A stretch of 64,000 nucleotides of DNA from a halophilic archaeon (GTDB lineage Archaea; Halobacteriota; Halobacteria; Halobacteriales; Haladaptataceae). The first letter of the stretch is position 1. Each line of letters opens with the position of its first letter. The notes under the pieces are model-generated. The model was not told the DNA's origin. It did no database searches and saw only the letters and a list, made by a program, of their open reading frames with translations. Made by a program: the position numbers and the translations under genes. The stretch is from positions 1 through 64,000 of the forward strand of contig QNGA01000011.1 of assembly GCA_003298465.1 (NCBI GenBank). Reading direction: 5' to 3'. This document shows positions 42,794 to 51,018 of this stretch, one piece after another.

Positions 42794-44143
42794 ATGTCGA
42801 CGGACGCACGGCAACGGGGTTCCGAGGCGGGAACGCGACGACCGCCCGGCCCCGACGGACTACCGGTCGTCGGGAACCTCCACCGATTTCTCGGCGGTCA
42901 GTTGACGTTCATCGAGACGTGTGCTCGCGAGTACGGCGACGTCGTGTACACGAACGTCGGGCCGATCGAGTCGTACATGGTAGCTCACCCCGAGCAGATA
43001 GAGCGCGTTCTCGTGACCGAGGACGACCGGTTTCGGAAGGCGGAGATGGGACAAGGGCGGTTGGAGCCGCTGTTCGGCGACGGGCTGGTGGTCAGCGACG
43101 GCGAACACTGGCGTCGGCAGCGAACCCGGATGCAACCGACGTTCCGGCCAGACCGGATCGCGACGTACGCGGAGATCATGGCCGAGCAGGCGGCCGCGGC
43201 AGCGACGGCGTGGTCGCCGGGCGAGACGGTCCGCGTCGACGAGGAGATGCGACGGATCACGCTGTCGATTCTGGTGCGGTCGCTGTTCGGTACCGACCTG
43301 GGCGACCGCGAGGCGGAGATTCGCGAGGCGTTCGAGATGGCGATGGCCCGGTTCGAGGGCGTCAACATGTGGCTTCCCGGATGGGTGCCGACGCCCGCGA
43401 ACTGGCGATTCAGGCGCGGCCGAAAGCGAATCGACGAGATAGTCTTCGACCTGATCGACGAACGGCGAGACGAGGCCGAGACGCGGGACGACCTGCTGTC
43501 GGCGCTGCTGGTCGCCGAAGACGAGCGGGGCGAGCGCATGTCGGACGAGGCCGTCCGCGACGAGGTGGTGACGCTCCTCGCGGCGGGCCACGACACGACG
43601 GCGCTGGCGCTGACGTACGCGCTGTATCTCGTGGGAACCTCGCCCGCGGTCGGCAGGAAACTCCGTGCGGAACTCGATGCGAAACTCGGCGAGCGCGTTC
43701 CGACGCTGTCCGACGTCACCGAACTGGAGTACACGGAAGCGGTCGTTTCGGAGGCGTTGCGGCTGTATCCCCCGACGCACGCGACGGCCCGCGAACCCGT
43801 CGAGGACGTCACCGTCGACGGCTACCGGATACCGGCGGACTCGACCGTGTTCCTGCCGCAGTGGATCGCCCATCGGGACGAACGCTGGTGGACCGACCCC
43901 GAGACGTTTCGTCCGGACCGCTGGCTCGACGACGCCGACCGCCCGGAGTACGCGTACTTCCCGTTCGGCGGTGGCCCGCGTCACTGCCTCGGTCATCGAT
44001 TCGCGACCGTCGAGGCACGGGTCGTGCTGGCGACGATCGCCTCCCGGTGGCGTCTCGACCCCGAGATCGACGATCTGTCGGTTCGCCCGGTCATCACGCT
44101 CAGACCGACCGAACCGGTTGCGATGACCGTCCGCGAACGGTAG
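42794..44143 (+). CDS. Cytochrome P450
   Basis: 449 residues, with no membrane anchor, as in soluble prokaryotic P450s. The I helix motif is 'LLAAGHDTTALAL' near residue 265, the K helix 'EALRLYPPTHATARE' carries the ExxR motif, and the haem loop is 'FPFGGGPRHCLGHRFA' with the iron ligand at Cys398. It inserts one oxygen atom into a lipophilic substrate, with electrons from a ferredoxin. The overall pattern resembles the CYP102/CYP4-like group found in haloarchaea. No redox partner gene is adjacent; the ferredoxin fusion at 21403 lies 20 kb away. The substrate is unknown. Confidence 0.93.
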   Translation: MSTDARQRGSEAGTRRPPGPDGLPVVGNLHRFLGGQLTFIETCAREYGDVVYTNVGPIESYMVAHPEQIERVLVTEDDRFRKAEMGQGRLEPLFGDGLVVSDGEHWRRQRTRMQPTFRPDRIATYAEIMAEQAAAAATAWSPGETVRVDEEMRRITLSILVRSLFGTDLGDREAEIREAFEMAMARFEGVNMWLPGWVPTPANWRFRRGRKRIDEIVFDLIDERRDEAETRDDLLSALLVAEDERGERMSDEAVRDEVVTLLAAGHDTTALALTYALYLVGTSPAVGRKLRAELDAKLGERVPTLSDVTELEYTEAVVSEALRLYPPTHATAREPVEDVTVDGYRIPADSTVFLPQWIAHRDERWWTDPETFRPDRWLDDADRPEYAYFPFGGGPRHCLGHRFATVEARVVLATIASRWRLDPEIDDLSVRPVITLRPTEPVAMTVRER

Positions 44144-44298
44144 CGGGACTCGCGTCTCGCGTCTCGCCTCTCGGGCCCCGTCGGAGGTCGCCGGAACGGA
44201 CGGTCTGTGCACGAACGAGACAAGAGAAATCAATGACTCTCGTGGTAAATTCCATATTCTTAGAGTAAATTTAAGATTGGTTCGGGCATTGGTACGGT

Positions 44299-46140
44299 AT
44301 GGCGAATCCAGGTGACGCGGGCAGCGAGGACGGAGAAGCAGACGGAACGGGTCGACGAACGTTTCTGAAGGGGTCGGCGACGGCGCTCGGCGTCGGGTCG
44401 GTGGTGGGGCTCTCCCAGTCTGACGTCCCCGGAACGCTCACCGAACGAGCACGGGCCGCACCGTCACCGGAGCGAGCGGAGAGCGAGGAGGGGATGGTGT
44501 CCACGGTCCACCCCAGGGCGACGGAGGTCGGGGCCGACGTCCTCAGAGACGGCGGCAACGCGATCGACGCTGCCGTCGCGGTCCAGTTCGCACTCAACGT
44601 CGTCCAGCCTCACAGCTCCGGCATCGGCGGCGGCGGATTCATGGTGATATACTCGGCCGACGAGGACGAACTGTACACCATCGACAACCGCGAACGAGCA
44701 CCGCTGGGGGCCGACAAGGAGATGTTCCTCGACGACTGCAACGAGCCGATTCCGTTCGAAAAACGACACACCAGCGGCGAGGCCGTCGGCGTCCCCGGCA
44801 CGCTCCGCGCCTGCGACGTGAGTCTCAAGCGGTTCGGCACCCGATCCATCGGCGAACTCGTCTCACCGGCCATCGCCCTCGCACGCGGCAGCGGTGATCC
44901 GGTCCAGGTCGGCGAACACCTCGCCGAGTCCATCCGGGAGAACCAGGAACTCTTCAACGAGGCCGCCCGCGAGGTGTTCGTCCCGGACGGCGAACCGCTC
45001 GCGGCGGGCGACGAACTCGTCCAGCCCGACCTCGCGGAGACGTTCGAGACCATCCGCGACGAGGGTATCGGCGCGTTCTACAAGGGCGACATCGCCGAGG
45101 CCATCGCCGACGTCGTCCAGGAGACCGGCGGTAGCATGCGCACCGAGGACCTCGCGCGCTACAACGTCACTGTCGACCACCCCGAGTACGCGGAGTACGA
45201 CGACGTGACGGTTCGGACCCAGTCGCTTCCGAGTTCCGGCGGGTTGACCATCGGCCAGATTCTGAAACTGCTCGAACCGCTCGAACTGGACCAGTACGGA
45301 CCGAACGCGCCGGAGACGTACGAGGCCCTGCTGGAGGCGTTCGGACTCGCCTACGCCGACCGCGGCGAGTACATGGGCGACAAGGCGTTCGTCGACGCGC
45401 CCTGGCAGGGTCTCTTCGACGAGAGGTACCTCCAGAAACGCCGGGAAGCGATGGCCGTCGACGGGTCCGCGAGCGACCCACCACAGCCCGGGAATCCGTG
45501 GGATTACCAGCCCGGGACCCCTTACAGGGTCGACGCCGTCGGCGCGAGCGAACTCGAAGGCGACGCGAAGCGACGCCTCGCCACGCCCGACAAGGGCCAG
45601 ACCACCCACTTCACGACGGCGGACAGCGAGGGCAACCTCGTCTCGTGGACGAGCACCATCGAACAGTTCTTCGGGACGAAGATCATGGTGCCTGGCCACG
45701 GTTTCATGCTCAACAACGAACTCACGGACTTCGACGCCGTTCCCGGGGGTCCGAACGAGGTCGCGCCCGGCAAGCGCCCGCTGAGCAGCACCAGTCCGAC
45801 CATCGTTTTCAAAGAGGGCGAACCGTTCATGACGGTCGGCTCGCCTGGCGGCAAGACCATCATCACGACGGTCTCGCGCATCGTCCTCAACGTCGTCGAG
45901 TTCGGCATGAGCGTAGACGAGGCCGTCGCGGCACCGCGCGTCTACAAGGACGCCGAGCCGGCAGTGCTGTACGAGCCGGGGGTCCCCGACGACGTCCGGG
46001 GACGTCTCCGGGACTACGGATTCCATCTCACCGAGAGACCGACGGACCTCGGCAACGCCCAGGTCATCAGAGTGACCGAAGACGGCCGCTACGTCGGCGT
46101 CGCCGACGGTCGGCGCGACGGTGCCGTCGTCGGGCTCTGA
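44299..46140 (+). CDS. ggt: Gamma-glutamyltransferase, Tat-exported
   Basis: 613 residues. A Tat signal ('GRRTFLKGSATALGVG') heads the protein. The gamma-glutamyl-binding region contains 'GGNAIDAAVAVQFALNVVQPHSSGIGGGGFM' features, and the self-cleavage site is Thr435 in 'DKGQTTHFTTAD', which becomes the N-terminal nucleophile of the small subunit. 'PLSSTSPTIVF' and 'GSPGGKTIITTV' near the C-terminus complete the fold. It moves gamma-glutamyl groups from glutathione-like or polyglutamate substrates outside the cell; haloarchaea use gamma-glutamylcysteine as their main thiol. An AT-rich promoter lies at about 44240-44280. Confidence 0.93.
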   Translation: MANPGDAGSEDGEADGTGRRTFLKGSATALGVGSVVGLSQSDVPGTLTERARAAPSPERAESEEGMVSTVHPRATEVGADVLRDGGNAIDAAVAVQFALNVVQPHSSGIGGGGFMVIYSADEDELYTIDNRERAPLGADKEMFLDDCNEPIPFEKRHTSGEAVGVPGTLRACDVSLKRFGTRSIGELVSPAIALARGSGDPVQVGEHLAESIRENQELFNEAAREVFVPDGEPLAAGDELVQPDLAETFETIRDEGIGAFYKGDIAEAIADVVQETGGSMRTEDLARYNVTVDHPEYAEYDDVTVRTQSLPSSGGLTIGQILKLLEPLELDQYGPNAPETYEALLEAFGLAYADRGEYMGDKAFVDAPWQGLFDERYLQKRREAMAVDGSASDPPQPGNPWDYQPGTPYRVDAVGASELEGDAKRRLATPDKGQTTHFTTADSEGNLVSWTSTIEQFFGTKIMVPGHGFMLNNELTDFDAVPGGPNEVAPGKRPLSSTSPTIVFKEGEPFMTVGSPGGKTIITTVSRIVLNVVEFGMSVDEAVAAPRVYKDAEPAVLYEPGVPDDVRGRLRDYGFHLTERPTDLGNAQVIRVTEDGRYVGVADGRRDGAVVGL

Positions 46141-46187
46141 CGGGCGCGGGCCGGGGTGCTTTAGGCCCGCGAGGAGCCATACAGACC

Positions 46188-47084
46188 ATGACCGAGACGG
46201 TCGCCGTCACCGGCGGAAACGGCCGCGTCGGGCGGAGCGTCCTCGCCCATCTGAACGAGGAAGGCTACCGAACCGTCGACCTCTCCCGGGGCAAGCGAGA
46301 GGAGGAGCGCGCCGACGCCTACCTCACAACCGACCTCCTAGAGGCGGGCGAGGTCTACGGCTCGCTGGCGAAGAGCGACGCCGACGCGGTCGTGCACCTC
46401 GGGATGATTCCGACGCCGGACGCGACGCCGAGGTATCGGACCTACGAGAGCAACGTCATGTCCAGCTACCACGTGTTGGAGGCCGCGGGAGCGCTCGGAA
46501 TCGACACCGTGACGCTGGCGTCGAGTTTCAGCGCCATCGGTGGCGGATTCGAGCCCGACCCCGTCACGGTGGACTACCTGCCCGTCGACGAGGACCACCG
46601 CCTCACGCCGTCGAACCCCTACGGAATGGGGAAGCAGACGCTCGAAATCGCCGCGGACGGGTTCGCCCGTCGCACCGACGACCGGCCGTGGACCATCACC
46701 TCCCTGCGGTTTCCGTGGGTCGTCGACGACGACCTGGCCCGCGAGACGTTCGTCGAGGCCGACCGTACCCTGGCAGGGATGCGCGAGTCGGACCACTTCC
46801 ACACCCAGCGCAACACGCTGTTTACCTACGTCCACGCGTCGGACGCGGTCGACCTGGTGCGGCGGACCGTCGAGGCCGACTTCGACGGACACGAGCGCGT
46901 CTGGGTGTCGGCACCCGACACGAGCGCCGAGACCCCCAGCCGGGAGATCGCCGCGGAGGTCTTCCCGGACGTCGAGATTCGCGACAGTCTCGAAGCACAC
47001 GACTACGCGCCGCTGGTCGACACCGCGAAGGCGGAGGAACTGTTCGACTGGGAGCCTGAATGGAGCTGGCGTCGACCATCCTGA
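46188..47084 (+). CDS. NAD-dependent epimerase/dehydratase family protein
   Basis: 298 residues from the ATG at 46188. An extended SDR: the NAD-binding 'VAVTGGNGRVGRSVLAHL', acidic residue switch 'RTVDLSRG', the Ser of 'TLASSFSAIGGG', and the active-site Tyr and Lys in 'NPYGMGKQTLEI'. The C-terminal part resembles nucleoside-diphosphate-sugar epimerases but is short. It starts 48 bases after the gamma-glutamyltransferase gene on the same strand, so co-transcription is likely. Substrate unknown. Confidence 0.9.
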   Translation: MTETVAVTGGNGRVGRSVLAHLNEEGYRTVDLSRGKREEERADAYLTTDLLEAGEVYGSLAKSDADAVVHLGMIPTPDATPRYRTYESNVMSSYHVLEAAGALGIDTVTLASSFSAIGGGFEPDPVTVDYLPVDEDHRLTPSNPYGMGKQTLEIAADGFARRTDDRPWTITSLRFPWVVDDDLARETFVEADRTLAGMRESDHFHTQRNTLFTYVHASDAVDLVRRTVEADFDGHERVWVSAPDTSAETPSREIAAEVFPDVEIRDSLEAHDYAPLVDTAKAEELFDWEPEWSWRRPS

Positions 47085-47272
47085 TGGCTTCTGCCGTCGA
47101 AAAACAGGACGAGTATCACCGAGGACGCATCCCACTCGCATTTGCCGAGGGTTCAGGCGGTCTATAACCGAGGAGCGCACAGCAGAAGCGCCGTCGTAGG
47201 GATCACCTACACGTCAGCGGACAGTTATAGGTCTCGTATACTTATTGGGCTGGTTCGCATATCGTTGGAGAG

Positions 47273-47512
47273 ATGTGCACGCACCGGACGACGAAAGTCA
47301 CGGTAGCGGCGCTCCTTCTGGCACTCGACGAAAACGAGTTCCGCCTTCCGGATTTGAAAGACCACCCGTCGTTCCCCGAAAATGCTCCTTCCAACAGCAC
47401 GGTCCGGCTGGTGCTGCGGCAGTTGGAAGAGAGCGGTTGGCTTGAGCGCTACCATCCCAAGGGACGGATATGGACCGCGAGCGACCAGCTCGAAGAGCGA
47501 CTGTCCCCGTAA
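47273..47512 (+). CDS. Small winged-helix protein
   Basis: 79 residues from the ATG at 47273, following a TATA-like 'cgtatacttattgg' about 35-45 bases upstream. A single winged helix: 'TTKVTVAALLLALDENEFRLPDL', then the recognition helix 'NSTVRLVLRQLEESGWLERY', then the wing 'HPKGRIWTAS'. It resembles one-domain regulators that control neighbouring genes. The next 650 bases downstream are noncoding and hold possible binding motifs. Confidence 0.75.
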   Translation: MCTHRTTKVTVAALLLALDENEFRLPDLKDHPSFPENAPSNSTVRLVLRQLEESGWLERYHPKGRIWTASDQLEERLSP

Positions 47513-48158
47513 CCTCCTCGCTACCCCTTGCCGTGTTAACGACTCGTAACTACTGCCCCTCAAACGACTCCGACGTTTGACGGGGATTCCGAAGAAGGGC
47601 GTATCGTACGGCGGTTCTGCGCTCGTAGGAGAGCTCCGCCACCGTCACCGCTCGATGTGAAGTAACGAGGATTATTCGCCGTTATCGGGACACTGCCGAA
47701 TCGATTACGCTGACAGTTACTGGTTACACCGTTACCGGACGCGGTAACAACGATTATTTGCGGGTAGTTACTAAACTGAGACAGTGACTTCCCGAGTATC
47801 GGTCACTAATGCGTCGGAAGCTATCACAGACGTCGTAAACAGCCCGAAATAGCGCGAACGAAGCGTCGAAACGACACCGAAGGGAGCGATGTGACCCACT
47901 CGGCCAACGTGGCGTCTTCCGTCCGGAGAAGCTTCCTATCCCCGAAATACGGATTTTCGACGGGAGAAACGAGCCAGTTTGCGAATTCTCAACCTGAAAT
48001 TGGTCCTCTGAACTGCGAGCCAAACTACCCAAACAATTCTCGGTATTGAATACATGCCCCGGAAAACGGGCTGATGGTGACGCAGGTCGACTACGCTATG
48101 ACCCCGTCTCGGCGATTACTCGCTTGACTGAGACGGTCAGCGTCGCTAGGGGAAACCT
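47513..48158. other. Gene-poor, AT-richer region with GTTAC motifs
   Basis: About 650 bases with no convincing gene. It is visibly poorer in G+C than its surroundings. It contains a near-perfect hairpin around 47552-47585 (CAAACG/CGTTTG), a palindrome GTTACCG-GACG-CGGTAAC (47731-47748), and five GTTAC/GTAAC motifs between 47716 and 47771. A 92-codon minus-strand frame at 47754-48032 is Ser/Arg-rich and unsupported. It could be a foreign or regulatory segment linked to the lysine-rich gene that follows. Confidence 0.5.
47716..47771. repeat. Cluster of five GTTAC/GTAAC motifs
   Basis: GTTAC occurs at 47716, 47723, 47731 and 47767 and its complement at 47744. The 47731-47748 copies form a perfect 7-base inverted repeat. 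The first three follow each other at seven- and eight-base steps. A protein-binding array (for the upstream winged-helix protein or a replication factor) is one interpretation. Confidence 0.45.
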
Positions 48159-48488
48159 ATGAAAGAGACACACAAAATGGAAGCTCAGGCAGCAGATGAA
48201 CGTTCACGTCGCTCATTCCTGCGAGCTGCGAGTGTTACGGCCGTCGCGGCAACCGGGTTTGCCGGAACGAGCGCCGGTCACGAAGTACCAGCCTGCAAGA
48301 AATCCGAGGGCAAAGCTCCTTACAAAAACCCCCACTGCAAAAAAGGACACAAGAAGCACAAAAAGAAGAAAAGACACAAGAAAAGGCGTAAGAAAGAGAA
48401 AAAGAAGAAAAAGCACAAGAAAGGGAGAAAGAAGCGTAGGAAGGGGAGAAAGAAGGGCAAGCGGAACAAAAAGAAGTACGACCCGTAA
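48159..48488 (+). CDS. Tat-exported polycationic (Lys/Arg/His-rich) protein
   Basis: 109 residues from the ATG at 48159; an ATG at 48177 would shorten it by six. A perfect Tat motif ('RSRRSFLRAA') and a hydrophobic Ala/Val segment end near 'GTSAG', the likely cleavage region. The mature chain has two cysteines ('VPACKKSEG' and 'NPHCKKG'). Of the last 49 residues, 28 are Lys and 8 are Arg, with several His and only two acidic residues. This is the reverse of the acidic norm for proteins in saturated salt. Codons are mainly AAG and AAA, giving a purine-rich coding strand unlike any neighbour. No family is recognised. Possible roles: binding of extracellular DNA, acidic polymers or the acidic S-layer, or killing of competitors. 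Confidence 0.8.
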   Translation: MKETHKMEAQAADERSRRSFLRAASVTAVAATGFAGTSAGHEVPACKKSEGKAPYKNPHCKKGHKKHKKKKRHKKRRKKEKKKKKHKKGRKKRRKGRKKGKRNKKKYDP

Positions 48489-48577
48489 TCGGCGTTCGAC
48501 ATCTCGATACTTTTTGTGCGGTGCCGCGAGTAAGTAGTCGGATTCCGCCGTCCTCCGCCCGGTGACGAGAAGGGGGA

Positions 48578-49678
48578 CTACCGGGACGACTCGTCCTTGC
48601 GCTCGTGGTACGGCGGCACCCAGATGTCCCGGTCGACCATTTCGTCGATGCGCGCCTGCGTCACCTCCTCTGCGTACTCGTCGTGGTGCGGCGGTTGCTC
48701 GTCGAGATACCGGTTCTTCGGGTAGAGTTCCCGGTCGTACACGACCTGACAGAGTTCGGTGCGGAGGTCCTTCAGCCAGTTCGTGAGCGGCGAACTCGTT
48801 CGGTACTCGCGGAGCCCCTCGACGTCTATCGGCGCACCGACGTACGAGGAGCCGGCTCCGTAGTCGTGTTCCGCGACGACGTTGCCCCGGTAGTCGACGA
48901 CCATCGACCCGCCGCCGAACGTGTCGACGGGCGTCTCCTCGTCCGGCGTCAGATAGTAGGTGCCGAGGTTCGGAGCGACGACGTAGGCGGTGTTGTCGAG
49001 TGCGCGGGCGCGGTTCTGGACGCGCCACCCGTCGTTGGCCACGAGCGGTTCCGGACAGGAGATGCGACAGACGATTTCCGCGCCGTTCATCGCGAGACCG
49101 CGGACGTACTCGGGGTACGCGCCCTCGATTGCCAGCGAGATACCGATGCGACCGATGTCGGTGTCCGCGACCGGGAAGAACGCGTCGAGGTCGTCGCCGT
49201 GTTCGTCCACCCATGCGTCCCACACGTCGTGCGGACTCACAGACCGCTCGACGGGCAACAGCGGCGTCACCTTCCGGTGTTTCATGACGAGTCCGTCGTC
49301 GGGACTGATGACGAACGCCGTGTTGAAGAACTTGTTCGGGAACTTCGCGCCCGCTCGCTCCTTCGCCGACGCGACGATGTACGTCTCGAACTCCTTCGCA
49401 TACTCACAGAGCGTGTCCGTCTCGTCGCCGGGGACGTCGATGGCGATTTCGTCCGCGTACGTCGCGTGGTCCATGTCGAAGACCTCGTCGGTGAACCCCT
49501 GCAGCGCGCCCTCGGGGACGACCGCGAGCTTCACCGGCAGTTCCAGACTGCTGAGCCAGGTCGCCGCCTTGAGGTTGTCGTGGATGTGATCGAGGTTCTT
49601 CTGGATGTCGCTGCGCTCCGTCGCGCCCCAGACGGTCGGCGAGAGACCGACCGCCGCGTACTGCTCTATCTTGGACAT
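48578..49678 (-). CDS. Nitrilase-superfamily protein lacking the catalytic cysteine
   Basis: 366 residues from the ATG at 49678. The fold of carbon-nitrogen hydrolases is clear: Glu56 in 'VVPEGAL', Lys136 in 'HRKVTP' and 'RIGISLAIEGAYPEYVRGLA' for the usual 'IGVLICYDLRFPE' segment. At the cysteine position stands Ala183 (codon GCA, read on the minus strand at 49130-49132), so the Glu-Lys-Cys triad is incomplete and amide or nitrile hydrolysis is not expected. The C-terminal 90 residues are long and acidic with 'DRDIWVPPYHERK'. It may be a catalytically inactive relative or use another chemistry. It is convergent with the lysine-rich gene, 89 bases apart. Confidence 0.8.
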   Translation of the reverse strand: MSKIEQYAAVGLSPTVWGATERSDIQKNLDHIHDNLKAATWLSSLELPVKLAVVPEGALQGFTDEVFDMDHATYADEIAIDVPGDETDTLCEYAKEFETYIVASAKERAGAKFPNKFFNTAFVISPDDGLVMKHRKVTPLLPVERSVSPHDVWDAWVDEHGDDLDAFFPVADTDIGRIGISLAIEGAYPEYVRGLAMNGAEIVCRISCPEPLVANDGWRVQNRARALDNTAYVVAPNLGTYYLTPDEETPVDTFGGGSMVVDYRGNVVAEHDYGAGSSYVGAPIDVEGLREYRTSSPLTNWLKDLRTELCQVVYDRELYPKNRYLDEQPPHHDEYAEEVTQARIDEMVDRDIWVPPYHERKDESSR

Positions 49679-49897
49679 GCAGGAACAGATACGACCATGA
49701 TATGGCATGACTTAACGTTAGCGTCGCACCGGACGAACGAGCCGTCCGCCCCGAGTCCGCCGCGTCCGAACTGCTCGGGAGGACAACGTAGTCTCCACTT
49801 TCGTCCGCCGATGTATATAGTGAACCGATTAATACTTTTATCATCTATATAGAAAATACAAAGGCATTAGTCGTCGTGAAGAGCAGTGTCAGTCGTA

Positions 49898-50929
49898 ATG
49901 CCCGAATACGACGACGGTCACGGAGCCCGGAACGGAATTGCGACTCCCGACGCGGCCAGCATGAAGCGGCGGACGTTCGTCGCCGGCGCAGGTGCAGCGG
50001 CCGTCGGCGCGACGTTCGACGCCGGCACCGCGGACGCCCGGGAGACGTCCGGCGGGGCGGCGCACGGCCGGAACGACGCGAGTCCGGCGATCATCGCCCA
50101 CCGCGGGTACGCCGGCGTCTACCCGGAGAACACGGTCGGCGCGGTCGCCGCCGCTTCCCGAGGCGGACGTAGCGACGACGCGGCGACGCGCGGTGCGGAC
50201 ATGATAGAAATCGACGTAGTGCCCACCGGCGACGGCGACGTGGTGGTGTTCCACGACTCCCGGCTCTCGGAGCGCGACGGCGGGGAGCGTGGGCTCACCG
50301 ACGAGAGCGGCGTCGTCTGGGAGACGCCCACCGACGTCGTCACGAGCGCCGAGGTCCTCCGGAGCGGCGAGACCGTCCCCCTCCTGACCGACGTGCTGGA
50401 CGCGATTCCGCCGAGCGTCGACGTCAACGTCGAGTTCAAGAACCCCGGCTCGTTCGACCTCGAATTCGCGTCGAAGCTGTCCGGAGAGGCCCTCGAAGCG
50501 CAGAAAGACGTCTGGCGACCGTTCACCGAGGACGTACTCGCCATCGTCGACGACTACCAGAACGACGTCCTCGTGTCGTCGTTCTACGAGGCGGCCCTCG
50601 CCACCGTGCGCGAGCAGTCTACCCTTCCGGTGGCGCCGCTGCTCTGGGACTCGATCACCGACGGTCTCGACATCGCCCGGACGTACGACGCCGAGGCGGT
50701 CCACCCGCCGTACAACATGATCCAGGACACGCCGTTCTACGCCGACTCCTACTACACGGAGGGCTCCGACTGGGCGGACGTCGACCTCCTCGCGGTCGCT
50801 CACGAGGAGGGGCGAGACGTGAACGTCTACACGCTCGGCACGTGGTTCCAGGCCGAACGGCTCGCGGCGGCCGGCGTCGACGGCCTCATCGCGGACTATC
50901 CGGGACTCCTCGGCTTCGGCGCGCGGTAG
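49898..50929 (+). CDS. Glycerophosphodiester phosphodiesterase, Tat-exported
   Basis: 343 residues from the ATG at 49898; a GTG at 49886 and an ATG at 49961, just before the signal, are alternatives. Tat signal 'MKRRTFVAGAGAAAVGA' then the GDPD TIM barrel: 'IIAHRGYAGVYPENTVGA', 'MIEIDVVPTGDGDVVVFHD', 'VDVNVEFKNPG' and 'VNVYTLGTW'. Catalytic His pairs and metal-binding Glu and Asp are in place. It cleaves glycerophosphodiesters from phospholipids to an alcohol and glycerol phosphate, at the cell surface. An AT-rich TATA block ('ctatatagaaaa') lies at about 49848-49860. Confidence 0.92.
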   Translation: MPEYDDGHGARNGIATPDAASMKRRTFVAGAGAAAVGATFDAGTADARETSGGAAHGRNDASPAIIAHRGYAGVYPENTVGAVAAASRGGRSDDAATRGADMIEIDVVPTGDGDVVVFHDSRLSERDGGERGLTDESGVVWETPTDVVTSAEVLRSGETVPLLTDVLDAIPPSVDVNVEFKNPGSFDLEFASKLSGEALEAQKDVWRPFTEDVLAIVDDYQNDVLVSSFYEAALATVREQSTLPVAPLLWDSITDGLDIARTYDAEAVHPPYNMIQDTPFYADSYYTEGSDWADVDLLAVAHEEGRDVNVYTLGTWFQAERLAAAGVDGLIADYPGLLGFGAR

Positions 50930-51018
50930 TTCCCTTCGACGAACGCCTCGGAGAGACGGCGACCGCGTTCGGCTCTCCCCCACAACGCCTTCGTCCGTTC
51001 GAGGGCACGTGTTCGCGT

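Noticed and set aside
41305..44268. Near-1000-codon plus-strand frame across cbiP and the P450 gene
   Set aside because: It is arginine-rich and shifted by one frame from two confidently identified genes; no domain can be found.
47754..48032. 92-codon minus-strand frame in the AT-richer gap
   Set aside because: The composition (Ser, Arg, Cys, Phe mixture) is that of noncoding DNA; no start context and no family.
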